Source: Phycisphaerales bacterium UBA1910 (GTDB lineage Bacteria > Planctomycetota > Phycisphaerae > Phycisphaerales > UBA1924). From it: a DNA stretch of 8,733 bases. Position 1 is the first letter of the stretch. Every line of letters starts with the position of its first letter. The translations under genes were made by a program, and so were the position numbers. Where the stretch lies: positions 35,651 through 44,383 of the forward strand of contig DDGE01000059.1 of NCBI GenBank assembly GCA_002337545.1. The letters are read 5' to 3'. Positions 1 through 6,353 of the stretch are shown piece after piece. Below the pieces are notes generated by a model. It saw only the letters and a list, made by a program, of their open reading frames with translations, ran no database searches and was not told the origin of the DNA.

Positions 1-90
1 AACGATCGTCCGCGGCGTAAACCCCGCAGATGAACCACCCCCGCAGCGTCCGATGTCCGCGTGCATCTCGCTGCGCTGGGTTTCACGCGA

Positions 91-98
91 AGGGGAGG
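91..98 (+). promoter_or_regulatory. Shine-Dalgarno site of the lipoprotein gene
   Basis: AGGGGAGG lies 6 bases before the ATG at 105. It decides the start of the downstream gene. An in-frame ATG at 30 would add 25 residues rich in Arg and Cys in front of what is otherwise a clean lipoprotein signal peptide. Confidence 0.7.
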
Positions 99-104
99 CG
101 CACC

Positions 105-701
105 ATGCGCACACAATCCATTCTCGTTTCGTTCCTGTCCATTCTCACGATCACGCTGATCATCGGGTGTGCCGATCTTCAGGGCGCGATCGCACAAACC
201 AGCGCCTGGCGAGACGAGGCCCACACGGTCAAGGACTCGCTGAGTGAGCAGATCCGATCGATGGAGTCCGAACTTGCATCGCTCGAAACCGGTTCACCCA
301 GCGCAATCCAACTCACAACGGACCTGAAGATCGCCCGTGCGAAACAATCAACGCTCGAGGCCGCGATCGCGCAGGCGGATCTGGTGATCCAGGAAGCCAG
401 CGAACCCACGGACTCGATCACCACGATGGCACGCGGCGTCTCCTCGTGGGTGCCCGCGCCGGTCCAGGGCCCGCTCATCCTTGGCGCGGCGCTCATCGCG
501 ACCCTCGCGCGTTCACGCCAGCTCAAGGAATCGAGCAAGTCCATCGTCAACTCAATCGCGCATGTGCTTGAACGCGACGAGCAGTTCCGCTCTATCTTCG
601 AATCGCACGCGGACACGATACGATCCATCCAAACACCAAGCGCCCGCAGGATCGTCGATCAAACCCAGTTGAAGCGCGGCTCACGACCGATTATTGAGTA
701 A
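105..701 (+). CDS. coiled-coil lipoprotein with an internal transmembrane segment, function unknown
   Basis: I do not recognise a named family. The 198-residue product starts with a short basic n-region and a hydrophobic stretch ending in a lipobox (IIGC, Cys22), so it should be exported and lipidated. Residues about 36-98 are rich in Ala, Glu, Gln and Leu with heptad-like spacing and are predicted coiled coil. Residues about 117-135 (PAPVQGPLILGAALIATLA) look like a second membrane segment, followed by a basic tail (RSRQLKES). A lipid anchor, coiled coil, membrane helix and charged tail would fit an envelope-spanning or phage-lysis-type accessory protein, but that is inference only. The ATG at 105 is chosen for its Shine-Dalgarno sequence and signal peptide. 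The 3' end overlaps the converging minus-strand gene by 11 bases. The gene upstream is outside the window. Confidence 0.7.
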   Translation: MRTQSILVSFLSILTITLIIGCADLQGAIAQTSAWRDEAHTVKDSLSEQIRSMESELASLETGSPSAIQLTTDLKIARAKQSTLEAAIAQADLVIQEASEPTDSITTMARGVSSWVPAPVQGPLILGAALIATLARSRQLKESSKSIVNSIAHVLERDEQFRSIFESHADTIRSIQTPSARRIVDQTQLKRGSRPIIE

Positions 702-1407
702 CGGGGATGGTCTCGACCGCGACATCGACCCACTGATCGCGCATGCGGATCGCGATCAGGCGCGCCATGCGACCGTCGCCGAGCTCCAGCGCCCCGGGTC
801 CGAGGTGGACCCGATCCGGCAACAAGTCGCCACCGCCGAGGAGCGAAACAACCCACGACGGGATGCCCGTTGTCCCGATCCTGATCGATCGGGCGTCGGC
901 CCATAGGTCCCCCTGCTCGTCGAGCTCGAGGGTGACCCTCGCGCTCACGATCGATGTGGCCGAGTTGTGCCGGACTCGCGCACCGATCGTGATCCCGTCC
1001 TCTTCGAATCGCATCAGCATCCGCTCAACCCGATCGTCCCAGGCGTCCGCGCCCATGTGCGTTTCGATGGTGTCACGCAAACGCACCATGATCCACGCGT
1101 TCGCTTGCTCATCGCTGATTTTCGCGTTCCACCTCGGCTCATCCTGCGACCGGACCGCGGTGAGCTGTGTCGTGATCGCGTTCTCGATCCGTTCCGCGCG
1201 TTCGATAACCCCGGCGTCGTCTGCGCGTTGGGTGTCGAGCTCCATCCACCATCGCGGGGTGTTATCCAACCCTGAAAGCTTCACGATCACCACGACACCC
1301 AGCACGAAAACAATCGCAATCAACGCGATAGCAGCATGCACGAAGTACGCATGGACAAGATCAACAGATGAACGCTTTGACCTGGGCACGGGCAGACTGT
1401 ACCACAC
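691..1407 (-). CDS. membrane-anchored hypothetical protein
   Basis: No confident family. The 238-residue product has a basic N-terminus (PRSKRSS), one transmembrane helix at about residues 23-45, and a soluble remainder. That part contains an ISDEQANAW segment (about 97-105) and a C-terminal half of alternating beta-like stretches ending in VTQ. The general layout (an anchor, then a sheet-rich domain opening with an EQANAW-type motif) resembles small anchored YpmS-like (DUF2140) proteins, but this is only a pattern resemblance. No in-frame ATG exists near the N-terminus. GTG at 1407 is used here and GTG at 1389 is equally possible. Neither has a Shine-Dalgarno sequence. The start lies just beyond the rpsI terminator, so it probably has its own promoter or depends on readthrough. 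Confidence 0.7.
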   Translation of the reverse strand: MWYSLPVPRSKRSSVDLVHAYFVHAAIALIAIVFVLGVVVIVKLSGLDNTPRWWMELDTQRADDAGVIERAERIENAITTQLTAVRSQDEPRWNAKISDEQANAWIMVRLRDTIETHMGADAWDDRVERMLMRFEEDGITIGARVRHNSATSIVSARVTLELDEQGDLWADARSIRIGTTGIPSWVVSLLGGGDLLPDRVHLGPGALELGDGRMARLIAIRMRDQWVDVAVETIPVTQ

Positions 1408-1423
1408 TCGGATACACAAAATG

Positions 1424-1450
1424 AAAAACCGGCCCGACGAATCGGACCGG
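1424..1450 (-). terminator. intrinsic terminator of rplM-rpsI
   Basis: Read on the minus strand, a 9-bp stem (CCGGTCCGA with TCGGGCCGG, one G-U wobble) closes a UUCG tetraloop and is followed by five T residues. It lies about 66 bp after the rpsI stop codon and before the start of the next minus-strand gene. The stem, stable tetraloop and U-tract together make this a convincing Rho-independent terminator. Confidence 0.9.
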
Positions 1451-1516
1451 CTTGGTATCACTTGCGTGCTCTTCCCTATACAGGGCTGGGGGAAACACCC
1501 AAGAACAAGGTATCGT

Positions 1517-2047
1517 TTAACGCTTCGAGAACTGGAAGCGAGCGCGAGCACCGGGCTGACCGTACTTCTTGCGTTCGACCTTACGCGCGTCACGGGTGAG
1601 GAACCCTGCGTCGCGGAGTGCCGGTTCGAAGTTCGGATCGTAGTTGACGAGGGCACGCGCAACGCCGAGGCGGATCGCCTGGGCCTGACCCATGTACCCG
1701 CCGCCGTGGGCGCGGACGAAGATATCAAGCTTGCCTTCCGTGTCCGTGACCTTGAGGGGCGCGATCGCGTCGTTCTGGTCGCGGATCTCGGAGAAGTATT
1801 CTTCAACCGTCTTGAACTGCTTGCGGCTGATCTGAATCTTCAAACCGCCGTTGCCCGAGTCCTTGGCCGGACGGAGACGAACGCGTGCGACCGCGGTCTT
1901 GCGACGACCGACGCCCCACCACCAGCCGTGCTTGTCGGCGGGCTTGGGATCGGGGAGCACGCGGGTCTGCTGCTCGGCTTCGGGTGCGGCCGCGACGGAG
2001 TCGCCGGCCATGTCGGGGTTGGTGATGGTGGTTTCGTAACCTGCCAT
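1517..2047 (-). CDS. rpsI: 30S ribosomal protein S9 (uS9)
   Basis: Structural protein of the small-subunit head, whose C-terminal tail reaches toward the P-site tRNA. The 176-residue product has the hallmark GVGRRKTAVARV near residue 45, AHGGGYMGQAQAIRLGVARAL in the middle, the LTRDARKVERKKYG block, and the invariant C-terminal FQFSKR. Bacterial S9 is usually about 130 residues. This one has about 41 extra N-terminal residues rich in Ala, Pro and acidic residues, ending in KHGWWWG. The ATG at 2047 is used, with a GAAAGG (2059-2064) 11 bases away. An internal ATG at 2011 is possible but would still leave an extension. It lies 82 bp downstream of rplM in the usual L13-S9 pair and ends at a strong terminator. 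Confidence 0.97.
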   Translation of the reverse strand: MAGYETTITNPDMAGDSVAAAPEAEQQTRVLPDPKPADKHGWWWGVGRRKTAVARVRLRPAKDSGNGGLKIQISRKQFKTVEEYFSEIRDQNDAIAPLKVTDTEGKLDIFVRAHGGGYMGQAQAIRLGVARALVNYDPNFEPALRDAGFLTRDARKVERKKYGQPGARARFQFSKR

Positions 2048-2129
2048 ATGTATTGGTACCTTTCATGGGCTGCCCGCATCCACGCTGCCGATCACTCGTC
2101 GACGCGCTTTGGGCAGATTGTGTTCGTTC

Positions 2130-2588
2130 TTAGTAGAGGTCGATCGCGTTCACGCCAGCGTGGGGGTGATCGGTTCCCTCGTACACCTTGAGCTTCTTGA
2201 GCATCTGACGACCAAGGCGGCTCTTGGGAAGCATGCGGCGGACCGCGTCTTCGATCAGCAGCTCGGGCTTGCGCTCACGCAAGTGGCCGTAGGTCTCGGT
2301 CTTCTGTCCGCCGGGGAACCCGGAGTAGGTCTGACGCATCTTCTGCTCAGCCTTGCGGCCGGAGAGCTTGATCTTGCTCGCATTGGTGACGATGACGAAA
2401 TCGCCGCAGTCAACATGCGGGGTGTACTCGGGGCGGTGCTTGCCCATGAGGACAACCGCGATATCGCTCGCGAGACGACCCAGGACCTGGTCCGTCGCGT
2501 CCACGGTGCGCCATTGCTTGGTGACTTCACCGTTCTTCGCCATGAATGTCTGACGACGCAGGTGGGTGTGCTTCTTGGTCGATCCCAT
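2130..2588 (-). CDS. rplM: 50S ribosomal protein L13 (uL13)
   Basis: Large-subunit protein that acts early in assembly. The 152-residue product aligns over its length with family landmarks: WRTVDATDQVLGRLAS near the N-terminus, GKHRPEYTPHVDCGDFVIV, then ASKIKLSGRK, and the C-terminal block MLPKSRLGRQMLKKLKVYEG followed by HPHAG. Length is normal for the family, with a slightly longer N-terminus (MGSTKKHTHLRRQTF). The start at 2588 is fixed by a perfect AAGGAG (2596-2601) 7 bases upstream. The open frame continues further upstream but without family similarity. It is the first gene of an rplM-rpsI operon transcribed leftward. A candidate promoter sits about 200 bp upstream. Confidence 0.97.
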   Translation of the reverse strand: MGSTKKHTHLRRQTFMAKNGEVTKQWRTVDATDQVLGRLASDIAVVLMGKHRPEYTPHVDCGDFVIVTNASKIKLSGRKAEQKMRQTYSGFPGGQKTETYGHLRERKPELLIEDAVRRMLPKSRLGRQMLKKLKVYEGTDHPHAGVNAIDLY

Positions 2589-2595
2589 GATCAAA

Positions 2596-2601
2596 CTCCT
2601 T
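2596..2601 (-). promoter_or_regulatory. Shine-Dalgarno site of rplM
   Basis: Minus-strand AAGGAG, 7 bases before the ATG at 2588. It settles the start of rplM against the longer open frame that continues to 2747. Confidence 0.85.
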
Positions 2602-2789
2602 GCTTCCGTAATATGGCTCCCGATTCGATGATCGGGGCTGATCCAACGACTCGACGCGGGGGGACACACAGGGTGCCGACAACGCCGGGCGTGCTTGGTA
2701 CGCTGCCTACCGGGCAGGGCGGGCGACAGATCGAGATCTGATCGCATGCTTGTCGAAACGATGGCCGCGGCAAACCACGGCGGAGAAGT

Positions 2790-2818
2790 AAATTAGACCC
2801 CCCACCCCATCAGGTCAA
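2790..2818 (-). promoter_or_regulatory. candidate sigma70-type promoter for rplM-rpsI
   Basis: On the minus strand, TTGACC (2813-2818, 5 of 6 to the -35 consensus) is followed after 15 bases by TCTAAT (2792-2797, 5 of 6 to the -10). TAATTT (2790-2795) would give the ideal 17-base spacing but a poorer match. A start site near 2783 would leave a leader of about 195 bases before rplM. Inference from sequence only. Confidence 0.45.
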
Positions 2819-2953
2819 CCCGCACAAACCTCAAGTTCTGAGGATCGGCAACCCGAACCCGATCAACCCCAATACACTGGGGTGAGGAAACTTGCCCGAT
2901 CAGCCGATGAATCGGGACCCCAACGCATGACGCGAACCCCATCCGAGCCCTCT

Positions 2954-4609
2954 ATGAGCGACAACGAACACAAAAATCAACCAAACACCAACGGCACGGA
3001 TGGGACGCACGACGCGGACACCGATGCCCCACTCGAGCCCGCAAAGCTCGATCATTGGTCTCCCGTCACCGAAGCGATGCGTTCACAAGGCGATCCACGC
3101 GTTACCAAGCGGGGCAACCCGCTGGACCCGCCGGACAAGGGCAGCTCGATGTCGCGGATGCTCGCCATCGTCGCGATGATCTTCGTCGTCGCCTTTGTCG
3201 TCCTTTGGCAGAACACGCCCGACCCGACCAAGCAGGCGATCTTCTACGGCAAGACGACCCCCGATGAAGCCAGAGCCCCACAACCCGATGAGCCCGCACC
3301 GGGAAACTTCGGGCAGGTCGATCTCATGGGACGCCTGTTCCTGCGCGGCCTGAATCTGTTCGGGCAGCATGACATCATGTCGCAAATCGAAGCGCCCGGG
3401 ATGGACTTTATCGAAGAAGACCGGGTCCGCATCGTCATGATCAGCGCCGAGTTCGAGGACACCGAGGCCGCCCTGCAACGCCTCGAATCGCTCCGGCTGG
3501 AACTCCTCGGGTTCGATGAATCAGATGACCCCGACGAGATCGCCCTGAGCACCAACGACCTGGTCCTGCAAGAAATCAATATCCTCCGCACACTCTACAC
3601 CGATGGTGCCGATGCGCTCAGCGCTGATCAGGCGCAGCAGCTCAAAGACCGGTACGGGTACATCGGGCATGTGGCCCTGACCCACGGACTCCCGAGCACG
3701 GATGAGACACGGGAGAAACTCACAAACGGATTCACGACACTGCTGCTCTTCCTTGCGTTGGTCGGGTTGATCGTCGTGCTGGGTCCGCTGCTCGGGCTTG
3801 TGCTTCTTATTCTGGGGATCGTGCAGTTCTCAACAGGGAAGTTGCGGATGCGAGCCCGAGTCCCAGCGCCGGGCGGCAGTGTGTACCTCGAGACCTATGT
3901 GCTGTTCGTCTTTGGGTTCATCATCATGGCCGTCTCAACCTTCCTGATCCAGAACTCCAAATACCCCGAGTTCGCGGCCTTCTCACTGCTCGCTCAGTGG
4001 CTCTTGCTGGGCACGATCTTCTGGGCGCTCGTCCGCAAAACCCGATTCCACGATTGGAAACAGTCCATCGGTTGGAACACCGGCGAGGGTGTCTTGAAAG
4101 AAATCGGGTGCGGTGTCCTCGCGTACATCGCGTCGTTGCCTGTGTACATCATGGGTGTCATCGTCACGATGATCCTGCTCATTCTCAAAGAGATGATCCA
4201 GACGCAATCCAACGGCGGCGTTGTGCCCGATCCGGAACCCGTCTCCAACCCCATCTTCGAGATGATCGCGCAGGGTGATCTGTTCATCATCCTGTTCCTG
4301 TTCGTCCTCGCGACGACATGGGCGCCGATTGTCGAAGAATCCATTTTCCGCGGCGCGCTCCATCGACACTTCCGCGCCCGCCTCCATTGGATCCCCACAG
4401 GGATCGTGACGGCGTTCCTCTTCGCGTTCATGCACGATTACGGGCCGCTGATGGTGGCTCCGCTTATCGCGCTGGGGTTCATGTTCTCGTTCATGCGTGA
4501 GTGGCGCGGGTCACTCATCGCGCCCGTCACAGCGCATTTCATGCACAATTTCTCGTTGATGTCGTTCATGATCATCCTGGTGCAGCTGATCAAGGACCCG
4601 GTGGGGTGA
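2954..4609 (+). CDS. CPBP-family (Abi/CAAX protease-like) intramembrane protein with a long N-terminal domain
   Basis: Polytopic membrane protein with the three motifs of the CPBP intramembrane glutamic protease family (PF02517, relatives of eukaryotic Rce1). Motif 1 is EESIFRG (Glu461, Glu462, Arg466), motif 2 is FAFMH (Phe490, His494) and motif 3 is HFMHN (His528, Asn532). All predicted active-site residues are present, so it is probably active; the substrate is unknown. At 551 residues it is about twice the usual size. The extra part is a hydrophilic Asn/Asp-rich N-terminus (1-65), one membrane helix (about 69-86) and a predicted soluble domain (about 90-255), before the membrane core that starts near 259. 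Start uncertain: ATG 2954 is chosen because the preceding codons look non-coding. ATG 2927 and GTG 2882 are in frame. No clear Shine-Dalgarno sequence. It stands alone on the plus strand. Confidence 0.9.
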   Translation: MSDNEHKNQPNTNGTDGTHDADTDAPLEPAKLDHWSPVTEAMRSQGDPRVTKRGNPLDPPDKGSSMSRMLAIVAMIFVVAFVVLWQNTPDPTKQAIFYGKTTPDEARAPQPDEPAPGNFGQVDLMGRLFLRGLNLFGQHDIMSQIEAPGMDFIEEDRVRIVMISAEFEDTEAALQRLESLRLELLGFDESDDPDEIALSTNDLVLQEINILRTLYTDGADALSADQAQQLKDRYGYIGHVALTHGLPSTDETREKLTNGFTTLLLFLALVGLIVVLGPLLGLVLLILGIVQFSTGKLRMRARVPAPGGSVYLETYVLFVFGFIIMAVSTFLIQNSKYPEFAAFSLLAQWLLLGTIFWALVRKTRFHDWKQSIGWNTGEGVLKEIGCGVLAYIASLPVYIMGVIVTMILLILKEMIQTQSNGGVVPDPEPVSNPIFEMIAQGDLFIILFLFVLATTWAPIVEESIFRGALHRHFRARLHWIPTGIVTAFLFAFMHDYGPLMVAPLIALGFMFSFMREWRGSLIAPVTAHFMHNFSLMSFMIILVQLIKDPVG

Positions 4610-4951
4610 GGCGACTGTTGGCAATCCGCCAGAGGCGGACCTTCGGTAGGCAATAGGCACGAGATGCTATTGCATCCTCCCCCAGTGATCCGGGGGAGGT
4701 GGGAGCTCCCCGTGAATCAGTTGCGGGGTGCCCGTACTCGCCGTTTTCGGCGCAGTGCGGCATATGCCTGAAACGATCTGAGCTGTATGAGCGTGGTATG
4801 CCCTCCCCGCGTCCCGCGGGGAGGTGCCGAGTCTTCGAGGCGGAGAGGTCTTGAGGATCGAACGGCACATAAAGACCCCTCCGATCCGCCTGCGGCGGAC
4901 CACCTCCCCGCGGGGGCGCGGGGAGGGACAAAGACTCACCTTCGATTGATA
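4610..4951. other. 342-bp gene-free region filled with hairpin-forming repeat sequence
   Basis: No gene is supported between the CPBP stop and the TVP38 stop. From left to right there is TCCGCC-AGA-GGCGGA (4625-4639), then GCAATAG with CTATTGC (4650-4673), CCTCCCCC with GGGGGAGG (4676-4699), CCCCG with CGGGG (4708-4728), and CGCCG-TTTT-CGGCG (4739-4752). Palindromic repeat copy A (4801-4927) follows. None is followed by a clear T-tract, so I do not call intrinsic terminators, although the two converging transcripts must end here. Confidence 0.6.
4801..4927 (+). repeat. GC-rich palindromic dispersed repeat, copy A
   Basis: A 127-bp element that is an imperfect palindrome. Each end carries a 10-bp hairpin, CCTCCCCGCG with CGCGGGGAGG (4802-4824 and 4903-4926). 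The inner arms CGGAGAGGTCTT (4841-4852) and AAGACCCCTCCG (4872-4883) pair with one mismatch around an unpaired centre. The right arm also has TCCGCC-TGC-GGCGGA (4885-4899). The left arm matches the reverse complement of copy B's right arm, and the right arm matches copy B's left arm, so the two copies lie in opposite orientation. Shape and size are those of a non-autonomous REP/MITE-like element. Confidence 0.8.
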
Positions 4952-6154
4952 TCACGCCGTCGCGGTATTGAGCTTGGTCTGCTTGTCGTCCGATTCCCGA
5001 GTCATCCGCAGGAGCGCGCTCGCGGAGACCTTGGAGATCACGATCAGCAGCACGATGATCGCGACGATGCCGGCGACGATGAGCCAGCGGGGCTTGTCGA
5101 TGCCACCGTTCCAGCCGGTGAAGCTCTGCCCGATCATGACGGCGGCGAGCGTGCGGGGGAACATGCCCATGAGTGTGCCGAGGAAGAACACCCCACGCCG
5201 CACGCCCAGCGACGCGAACAGCAGGTTCGTCAGCGCGAACGGCGAGCTGGGCGAGATCCGCACGAGCGTGACGATCAGCAGGGCCCGCCCGGTGCTGGCA
5301 CGCAGCAGGGCGTCGCGGAGCATCTTGGTCTTTGGCTTGCTGACGAGCTCCTGCTCGACGCGGGAGCGGGCGATTTTGGACACCACCTCGTAGCCAACCA
5401 GCGATGCGCCGCCGAAGCCCAGCAGGGCGAGCAGCGTGCCCATCGGGATACCGAAGGCGTAGCCGGCGAGCAGCGCCTGCGAAACGGTGGGCAGACACCC
5501 GAAGCCGGCGAGGATCACGAACCCGGCCAGGTAGATCGACATGCCCGTCGCCAGGTGCAGCGTGCTCGAGCCGTCGCCAACGAGCAGCACCCGCAGGGGC
5601 TCCATATTCAGCACGAGTAGGACGCCCGCGAAGGAGGGCAAGGTGGACCAGGCGACGCCGAGGATGGCGGCCGGGCCAAGACGGCGGAGCATCGCGCACC
5701 CGCCGAGCACACGCTCGCGCCCCAGGCGTGAGACGAAGCCGACGGCGAAGAGGCCCGACGCGAACAGGCACGCGCTCCAGGCGACCCAGTTGTTCGGGGT
5801 GCTCAGGATGTAGGCGTTGATCCACTCGCGGGTGGGCTCGCTGACGGTCGGGATCAGGAACGGGATCGAGAAGAGGACCCCGACAAAGAGAACGCCCCAG
5901 TGCAACGCTTGTGCACCGAGGCGGGTTCGTGCAGATCGTTCGCTGGCGTGGGCGCTGGCGCCGACCATGACGCACGCAGCGGCCCCGAAGAGCGAGTTGG
6001 ATTCCTTGCCGCACTCGCTGCAGCAACAGTCGACGCTGCCGTCACACGCCGAAGCTTCCTCTTCCTTGGGCGGGTAGAGGTCGAGGTTCACGGTCCGCGA
6101 AGGGCGGACGGTGTCCTTCTGCAACTGAGACTCGTTTTCAATTGCGGCTGACAT
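4952..6154 (-). CDS. TVP38/TMEM64 (VTT-domain, DedA superfamily) membrane protein with Cys-cluster N-terminal extension
   Basis: Integral membrane protein of the SNARE-associated/VTT family (PF09335). Members of the wider superfamily are linked to lipid carrier or phospholipid transbilayer movement; the substrate here is unknown. The core runs from about residue 157 to 375 and includes GCLPTVSQALLAGYAFGIPM (219-238), the re-entrant-loop motif RISPSSPFALTN (299-310) and GMFPRTL (330-336). It is 400 residues long, whereas its neighbouring paralog has 271. The difference is an N-terminal region with a Cys cluster (Cys37, 43, 44, 45, 48) and two extra predicted helices (about 84-103 and 124-141). 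The ATG at 6154 has a GAGGGG 13 bases upstream, which is rather far. Copies of one repeat, in opposite orientation, lie on both sides. GC is high (85 of 120 bases in 5401-5520). Confidence 0.93.
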   Translation of the reverse strand: MSAAIENESQLQKDTVRPSRTVNLDLYPPKEEEASACDGSVDCCCSECGKESNSLFGAAACVMVGASAHASERSARTRLGAQALHWGVLFVGVLFSIPFLIPTVSEPTREWINAYILSTPNNWVAWSACLFASGLFAVGFVSRLGRERVLGGCAMLRRLGPAAILGVAWSTLPSFAGVLLVLNMEPLRVLLVGDGSSTLHLATGMSIYLAGFVILAGFGCLPTVSQALLAGYAFGIPMGTLLALLGFGGASLVGYEVVSKIARSRVEQELVSKPKTKMLRDALLRASTGRALLIVTLVRISPSSPFALTNLLFASLGVRRGVFFLGTLMGMFPRTLAAVMIGQSFTGWNGGIDKPRWLIVAGIVAIIVLLIVISKVSASALLRMTRESDDKQTKLNTATA

Positions 6155-6199
6155 CGATGGATGGTAGCCCCCTCAGAGGCAGTTTCCAGCCCTGCTTGT

Positions 6200-6341
6200 C
6201 CCTCCCAGCGATCCGCCTCTGGCGGACGAGGGAGGTGGGTCCGCCGCAGGCGGAGTCGGAGGGGTCTTCTGAAACTCGCAAGATGCCCAAGACCCCTCCG
6301 CCTCGGAGACTCGGCACCTCCCCGCGAGGGCGCGGGGAGGG
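6200..6341 (-). repeat. GC-rich palindromic dispersed repeat, copy B (inverted relative to A)
   Basis: A 142-bp relative of copy A in reverse orientation. Its right end is a 10-bp hairpin, CCTCCCCGCG-AGGG-CGCGGGGAGG (6317-6340). Its inner arms CGGAGGGGTCTT (6257-6268) and AAGACCCCTCCG (6289-6300) pair perfectly. The left arm holds TCCGCC-TCT-GGCGGA (6212-6226), enclosed by CCTCCC with GGGAGG (6201-6235), and TCCGCC-GCA-GGCGGA (6240-6254). The extra length compared with copy A is a hairpin replacing the CGCG loop in the left arm. It lies between the two TVP38 genes, and its hairpins could affect termination after the first of them, but no T-tract follows. Confidence 0.8.
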
Positions 6342-6353
6342 TCAAGAGTTGGA

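Larger units (their letters stand above)
2589..2953. other. 365-bp intergenic region between rplM and the CPBP gene
   Basis: No gene is supported here. It holds the rplM Shine-Dalgarno site and the candidate rplM promoter (2790-2818). Small inverted repeats are CCCGAT with ATCGGG at 2619-2636, CAGATC with GATCTG at 2727-2740, CCTCA with TGAGG at 2829-2843, and a second CCCGAT with ATCGGG pair at 2895-2916. The last pair lies just ahead of the CPBP start, in a stretch that stays open from a GTG at 2882. I see no strong plus-strand promoter. Confidence 0.5.

Noticed and set aside
1..104. Possible 3' end of an upstream gene: frame 1 stops at 33, and another frame stays open to 247.
   Set aside because: Neither frame gives a recognisable sequence in about 100 bases, and the longer one would overlap the well-supported lipoprotein gene by over 140 bases.
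1408..1806. Upstream extension of the minus-strand membrane protein frame to an ATG at 1806.
   Set aside because: It overlaps S9 in another frame and crosses the terminator. The sequence there is Ser/Arg-rich and not protein-like.
743..2191. Long plus-strand open frame of 482 codons.
   Set aside because: It runs antisense to the unknown membrane protein and S9, has low-complexity Ser/Arg-rich content, and matches no family. It is a shadow of high-GC genes.
2850..2881. Plus-strand promoter for the CPBP gene (TACACT near 2873).
   Set aside because: The -10 match is only 4 of 6 and I found no acceptable -35 at the right distance.
4625..4752. Intrinsic terminator for the CPBP gene.
   Set aside because: Several hairpins exist but none is followed by a T-tract on the plus strand, so they are recorded only as repeat sequence.
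4801..4927. CRISPR array.
   Set aside because: The repeated units are palindromic and unequally spaced, with only two related copies over 1.4 kb and no short regular spacers.
4590..6026. Long minus-strand open frame of 478 codons.
   Set aside because: It is out of frame with the clear TVP38 protein over the same bases and is very rich in Arg. It runs through the repeat into non-coding sequence.
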